The translations under genes were made by a program, and so were the position numbers. The notes below the pieces were generated by a model. The model saw nothing but the letters and a program-made list of their open reading frames with translations. It did not search any database and was not told the origin of the DNA. A stretch of 9,522 nucleotides of DNA. Origin: Rhodospirillaceae bacterium (GTDB lineage: Bacteria; Pseudomonadota; Alphaproteobacteria; SP197). Numbering within the stretch: position 1 is the stretch's first letter; the number at the start of each line of letters is the position of its first letter. Of the stretch, positions 6,018 to 9,522 are shown piece by piece. The DNA is taken from positions 1 through 9,522 of the forward strand of contig JABIUG010000003.1 of NCBI GenBank assembly GCA_018700655.1. Direction: 5' to 3'.

Positions 6018-7406
6018 ATGGCTGTGAATGCCCCCAACTCTCCTAAGGCACGCGACATCGCCTATCACGTGCACCCTTTCACCAATCCCCGTCGCCACGA
6101 GGAGGAAGGTCCGATCATTATCGAGCGTGGTGAAGGCATCTACATCTACGACGATGCCGGAAACCGCTATCTCGAGAGCATGGCCGGTTTGTGCTGTGTC
6201 GGGCTGGGCTGGGGCGAGGAACGGCTGGCCGATGTCGCCGCCGCCCAGATGAAAAAGCTCTCCTATATCCAGAACTTCGCGCATCGCTCGCACTCCCCGG
6301 CGACCGACCTTTCCGAAAAGCTGATCGGGATTGCTCCCGCGCCCCTGGCCAAGGTGTTTTTTGCCAACTCCGGCTCGGAAGCCAACGACACGGCGGTCAA
6401 GCTGATCTGGTATCGCAACACCGCGCTGGGCAGGCCGGAAAAACGCAAGATCATCAGCCAGTTGAAGGGTTACCACGGCACCACCGTGGTCAGCGCGAGC
6501 ATGACCGGCCTGCCTTATGTCCACGCTGGGTTCGGCCTCCCACTACCGGGGTTCCTTCATGTCGAAACCCCGCATTTCTACCATGGCGGCCGGCAGGGCG
6601 AATCAGAAGAGGACTACGCAAGCCGGCTGGCGGCCCAGCTCGATGCTCTGATCGTCGCGGAGGGGCCTGAGACGGTGGCGGCCTTTGTTGCCGAACCGGT
6701 GATCGCCTCAGGCGGTATGATCGTGCCACCGGCGGGCTACTTCCAGAAGGTCCAGGTCGTCCTGAGAAAACACGACGTGCTGATGGTCGCAGACGAGGTG
6801 ATCTGCAGTTTCGGGCGCACCGGCCACATGTTCGGCTGCGAGACTCTCGGTATCGTGCCCGACCTGATGGTGGTCGCCAAACAGCTTTCATCCGCCTATA
6901 TCCCGATTTCCGGGGTGCTGATGTCCGACGCTTTCTACGAAGGCCTGAAGGAAGGCGGCGACCAGTTTGGCATCGTCGGCACCGGCTTCACCTATTCGGC
7001 GCATCCTGTTGCGGCAGCCGTCGCGCTGGAGACCCTGGCGATCTACGAAGAGCGTGATCTCGTGAGTCATGCCGCGACGGTCGGGGCCTATATGAGAGAA
7101 CAATTCTCGAAGCTACTTGACCATCCCCTGGTCGGCGAGGTGCGTGGGGTCGGCTTGATGGCCGGCATAGAACTTGTAAAAGACAAGGAGAGCCACGCCA
7201 ACTTCGCACCCGCCTCGAAGGTTGGTGCCAAGTTCTCCGAGATCGCGATTTCCCACGGGTTGTTGATCCGGCCCCTGGCCGACGACACGTTGGCCCTGTC
7301 GCCGCCGTTGATCATCACGCAAGCCGAAATCGACGAACTGCTCTCGTTGGTAAGTGCCACGATTGTCGACTTCACGGCCTGGATCGGAGCCGAACAACCA
7401 GACTGA
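6018..7406 (+). CDS. Class III PLP aminotransferase (omega-amino acid/diamine:pyruvate type)
   Basis: 462-residue cytosolic aminotransferase that moves an amino group, normally from a terminal amine or omega-amino acid, to pyruvate or another keto acid. The fold-type I class III signatures are complete: YLESMAGLCCVGLG (51-64), NSGSEAND (117-124) for phosphate binding, GYHGTT (151-156), ADEVICSFGRTG (258-269) with the pyridine-N-binding D259, the Schiff-base lysine K288 in VVAKQLSSAYIP, and GFTYSAHPVAAA (323-334). Overall it resembles SpuC-type polyamine:pyruvate and beta-alanine:pyruvate enzymes in length and motifs. GAGG-type ribosome site (6009-6012) lies six bases before the ATG. It leads the right-hand operon, followed 67 bp later by an amine oxidoreductase. 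The exact amino donor cannot be read from sequence; a product of the island's demethylation or ring-opening steps is the natural guess. Confidence 0.93.
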   Translation: MAVNAPNSPKARDIAYHVHPFTNPRRHEEEGPIIIERGEGIYIYDDAGNRYLESMAGLCCVGLGWGEERLADVAAAQMKKLSYIQNFAHRSHSPATDLSEKLIGIAPAPLAKVFFANSGSEANDTAVKLIWYRNTALGRPEKRKIISQLKGYHGTTVVSASMTGLPYVHAGFGLPLPGFLHVETPHFYHGGRQGESEEDYASRLAAQLDALIVAEGPETVAAFVAEPVIASGGMIVPPAGYFQKVQVVLRKHDVLMVADEVICSFGRTGHMFGCETLGIVPDLMVVAKQLSSAYIPISGVLMSDAFYEGLKEGGDQFGIVGTGFTYSAHPVAAAVALETLAIYEERDLVSHAATVGAYMREQFSKLLDHPLVGEVRGVGLMAGIELVKDKESHANFAPASKVGAKFSEIAISHGLLIRPLADDTLALSPPLIITQAEIDELLSLVSATIVDFTAWIGAEQPD

Positions 7407-7473
7407 ACGGCCGGTCTGTGACGGCTGACCGCTGCGTGTTAGGAGTGTCATCTCGTGTGACCTGGGGAACGCC

Positions 7474-8802
7474 ATGGCCGAGACCGCGACAGTTCAGATT
7501 CTGCCGTCCGACGACAAGACCAACGGCTGGAGCCGGGTGCTCGATCCGCGCACCGCGACGCCGGCTCTGGTCGGCGATGTCCGAGCCGACTGGGTCGTGC
7601 TGGGCGCCGGTTGGGCAGGCATGGCCGCAGCACGACGCCTGGCTGAAAACCGACCCGATGACAGCATCATTCTGGCCGATGCCGGCGAGATCGGCGAGAA
7701 CGCTTCGGGCCGCAACAGCGGCTTTGCCATCGACCTGCCGCACAATGTCGGAAGTTCGCTCGACGAGCTCGACGGCAGCCATCGCTTCATGGCCTTGGCC
7801 CGCGCCGCCGTCAATTACCTCGAAACCTCGGTCAACGAGTTTGATATCGCCTGCGACTGGAGCAAACGCGGCAAGTATCACGCGTCGCACTCGGCGCGTG
7901 GCAAGGGAGAAGTCCTGGAGCCTTTCGCCAGGGAGCTTGAGTCGCTGGGCGAACCGTTCCGCTGGCTCGACGCCCGCGAACTCCAGAGTGAGATCGGCAC
8001 GCCCTATTATCACGCAGCGGTCTACACGCCCGGCTGCATCCTGATGAACCCGGCTGCCCTGTGCCGCGGCCTGGCCGACAACATGCCGGCCAATGTGACG
8101 CTCTATGAGAACACGCCGGTTGCCGGGCTGGAGCAGGAAAACGGCATCCGCCTGACCACACCCAACGGCAGCATCTTTGCACCGCGCATGATCCTGACGA
8201 CCAACGGCTTTGCCGAACAGTTCAGCTTTTTTGCCAACCAGCTCATTCCGATCGCGGCCCATGCCAGCCTGACCCGATGCCTGACATCTGACGAACGCGC
8301 TGCACTGGGTGGCGAGGATGACTGGGGTCTGACACCGGCCAACGCCATCGCGGGTGTGACCATGCGCTTCACCAGGGATCACCGCATCCTGATCCGGCAG
8401 GGTTTCCAGTACAAACCGGATTTTCGTGTCTCGGACGCAGAACGCGCGACCGCACGACAGAATCATGTGGCCTGCTTCCGCGAGCGCTTCCCGATGCTGC
8501 CCGATGTCACGATGGAGCACACCTGGACCGGCATTGTCTGCCTGTCACGCAACAGCGCACCGGGTTTCGGCAAGATCGCCCCGAATGTCTGGACCTCGGT
8601 CTGCCAGAACGCTGTCGGCGTCACCAAGGGAACCTTCGGCGGCATTCTGGCAGCCGACCTTGCCTGCGAACGCGACAACGAACTGATCGGTTTCATGGAG
8701 TCCCTGGGCGAACCCGATGTCCTGCCGCACAAGATGCTGATGAAAATCGGCGTGCCAGCGAAGATCGCATGGGATATCTGGTCGAACCGCCACGAGAAAT
8801 AG
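7474..8802 (+). CDS. FAD-dependent amine/amino-acid oxidoreductase, DAO (PuuB/DadA-like) family
   Basis: 442-residue flavoprotein that oxidises a C-N bond to an imine. After an N-terminal tail of about 38 residues, the FAD-binding Rossmann strand and GAGWAG motif occur at 39-49. ENASGRNSGF (75-84) is the second FAD-contact motif typical of DadA, PuuB and sarcosine-oxidase relatives. C-terminal WTGIVCLSRNSAPGFG (351-366) and VGVTKGTFGGILAADL (381-396) close the FAD site. The long N-terminal tail and the SGRNSG motif are most like gamma-glutamylputrescine oxidase (PuuB) relatives. No puuA, puuC or puuD homologue is present, so that pathway is not established. GGGGA (7464-7468) precedes ATG 7474 by five bases. 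Lies 67 bp after the aminotransferase, likely co-transcribed. The acceptor may be oxygen or a quinone; sequence does not say. Confidence 0.9.
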   Translation: MAETATVQILPSDDKTNGWSRVLDPRTATPALVGDVRADWVVLGAGWAGMAAARRLAENRPDDSIILADAGEIGENASGRNSGFAIDLPHNVGSSLDELDGSHRFMALARAAVNYLETSVNEFDIACDWSKRGKYHASHSARGKGEVLEPFARELESLGEPFRWLDARELQSEIGTPYYHAAVYTPGCILMNPAALCRGLADNMPANVTLYENTPVAGLEQENGIRLTTPNGSIFAPRMILTTNGFAEQFSFFANQLIPIAAHASLTRCLTSDERAALGGEDDWGLTPANAIAGVTMRFTRDHRILIRQGFQYKPDFRVSDAERATARQNHVACFRERFPMLPDVTMEHTWTGIVCLSRNSAPGFGKIAPNVWTSVCQNAVGVTKGTFGGILAADLACERDNELIGFMESLGEPDVLPHKMLMKIGVPAKIAWDIWSNRHEK

Positions 8803-8849
8803 CCGCTCTTGGTCAACAAGAGTCAAAATCTGGACAAGGACGAACGCCC

Positions 8850-9215
8850 ATGGCTCGCCAATACGATTGCGACAAATGCCCTGCCTATTGCTGTTCCTAC
8901 GCGCGCATCATCATGACAGCCGAGGACATTGATCGCCTTGCCGAACACCACGGCATTTCGGCCAGTGGCGCACGCAAGTTGTTCACCAAAAAGGGCGAAG
9001 ACAAGGGCGAGCGCATCCTGCGCCATCAGCTCGACGAACATTTCACGACGATCTGCCAGTTCATCGACCCCAAGACGCGCGGCTGCACGATCTATGAGGC
9101 ACGCCCGGCAATCTGCCGCGAGTTTCCCGGCGAAGGCCGCTGCGGCTATTACGATTTCCTGACCTTTGAACGCAACGCCCAGGAAGATCCTGACTGGGTC
9201 GCAACGACCGGCTGA
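8850..9215 (+). CDS. YkgJ-type (UPF0153) cysteine-cluster protein
   Basis: 121-residue soluble protein with eight cysteines: C7, C10, C14 and C15 (CDKCPAYCC), then C69, C79, C89 and C98, the last four in the order ICQF, GCTIYEARPAICREFPG, RCGYY. This spacing is the hallmark of the YkgJ/UPF0153 family, predicted to bind zinc or an iron-sulphur cluster; its biochemical role is unknown. I use ATG 8850 because AAGGA (8836-8840) precedes it and the cysteine motif begins right after. In-frame codons reaching back to 8769 would overlap the oxidoreductase gene. It is 47 bp downstream of the oxidoreductase and convergent with the right-edge gene (12 bp gap). Whether it belongs to the catabolic operon or is a passenger is open. 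A maturation or metal-handling role is only a guess. Confidence 0.88.
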   Translation: MARQYDCDKCPAYCCSYARIIMTAEDIDRLAEHHGISASGARKLFTKKGEDKGERILRHQLDEHFTTICQFIDPKTRGCTIYEARPAICREFPGEGRCGYYDFLTFERNAQEDPDWVATTG

Positions 9216-9227
9216 TCTGTGAAACAG

Positions 9228-9522
9228 TTACTGCAGGCTGTTGATCAGAAGATCGGCCTGGCCGTATTCCGGGCTGCCCGCGGGGAAGAGGTCACGCAAC
9301 AGGGTCCAGCGTTCACGTGCCAGGCCACGATCACCGGCCTGTGCGGCAGCCAGGCCTGTGATGTAAAGTCCCTGCTCGTTCTGCGGCAGAACCAGCAGCA
9401 CCCGCTCCATGTCGGCCAGCGATTGATCCGGCACCATGCCGGCCTCCATGGCGAAGCCGGCAACAGAATTGGCAAATCCGTCCAGCAGCCCGAGATCATC
9501 AGGCGCCAGGGTCAACGCATGG
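9228..9522 (-). CDS. TPR-like protein, possible cytochrome c biogenesis CcmI C-terminus (5' part outside window)
   Basis: About 98 C-terminal residues are visible. The frame is open to the right edge, so the true start lies beyond it; a TTG at 9513-9515 is not needed as start. The visible part looks helical and TPR-like: a unit around DMERVLLVLPQNEQGLYITG, followed by LAAAQAGDRGLARERWTLL and then LFPAGSPEYGQADLLINSLQ-stop. The pattern of a G-LAA-AGD-ARE-W repeat, then a P-(G)-SPE turn and a short final helix, resembles the end of CcmI (CcmH C-terminal domain), which chaperones apocytochrome c. It is convergent with the cysteine-cluster gene and appears unrelated to the catabolic genes. Alternative: another small TPR protein. 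Confidence 0.5.
   Translation of the reverse strand, partial: HALTLAPDDLGLLDGFANSVAGFAMEAGMVPDQSLADMERVLLVLPQNEQGLYITGLAAAQAGDRGLARERWTLLRDLFPAGSPEYGQADLLINSLQ

Noticed and set aside
7372..8520. 382-codon open frame on the minus strand opposite the amine oxidoreductase
   Set aside because: Antisense to a gene with clear FAD motifs and a good ribosome site; its translation looks like no known family.
7474..8802. Calling the flavoprotein puuB and the cluster a Puu polyamine pathway
   Set aside because: No gamma-glutamylputrescine synthetase, aldehyde dehydrogenase or gamma-glutamyl hydrolase is present; similarity is at family level only.
8806..8822. CTCTTG-N5-CAAGAG hairpin after the oxidoreductase gene as a terminator
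   Set aside because: Only six base pairs and no following T-run; too weak to call, and it would separate genes that may be co-transcribed.

Overview
The window is GC-rich, almost fully coding DNA. Its gene families and intergenic palindromes fit an alphaproteobacterium, possibly Rhodospirillales-like; I cannot place it to genus. It holds nine protein genes, two of them cut by the window edges. I see no RNA gene, CRISPR array, insertion sequence or phage gene.

Layout from left to right: (1) A leftward pair consists of a periplasmic substrate-binding protein of the PotD/PotF type (897-1949) followed by a PotB-type ABC permease (1-818, running off the left edge), with a strong hairpin between them. 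(2) A rightward pair starts divergently from it: a creatininase-family amidohydrolase (2117-2902) overlapping a short-chain dehydrogenase/reductase (2892-3620). (3) A convergent gap (3621-3818) carries a nested palindromic repeat of about 165 bp. (4) A leftward gene encodes a 684-residue flavoprotein of the Old Yellow Enzyme/trimethylamine dehydrogenase class, closest in my reading to the DgcA/HpbA N-demethylases (3819-5873). (5) A second divergent promoter region (5874-6017) contains an operator-like palindrome. (6) A rightward run follows: class III aminotransferase (6018-7406), DAO/PuuB-type FAD amine oxidoreductase (7474-8802) and a small YkgJ-type cysteine-cluster protein (8850-9215). (7) A leftward, cut TPR-type C-terminus that may be CcmI lies at the right edge (9228-9522).

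The first seven genes read as a catabolic island for a nitrogenous, probably N-methylated and/or cyclic-amide compound. An ABC importer keeps the amine-binding residues of PotD. A creatininase-fold hydrolase could open a cyclic amide or other C-N amide bond. An OYE-type flavoprotein could remove N-methyl groups. A flavin oxidase and a PLP aminotransferase could remove the resulting amine, and an SDR could handle an alcohol or carbonyl intermediate. Gene families and residues are read from the sequence against remembered family features. The pathway and its substrate are inference. The YkgJ-type and CcmI-like genes at the right edge probably mark the edge of the island.
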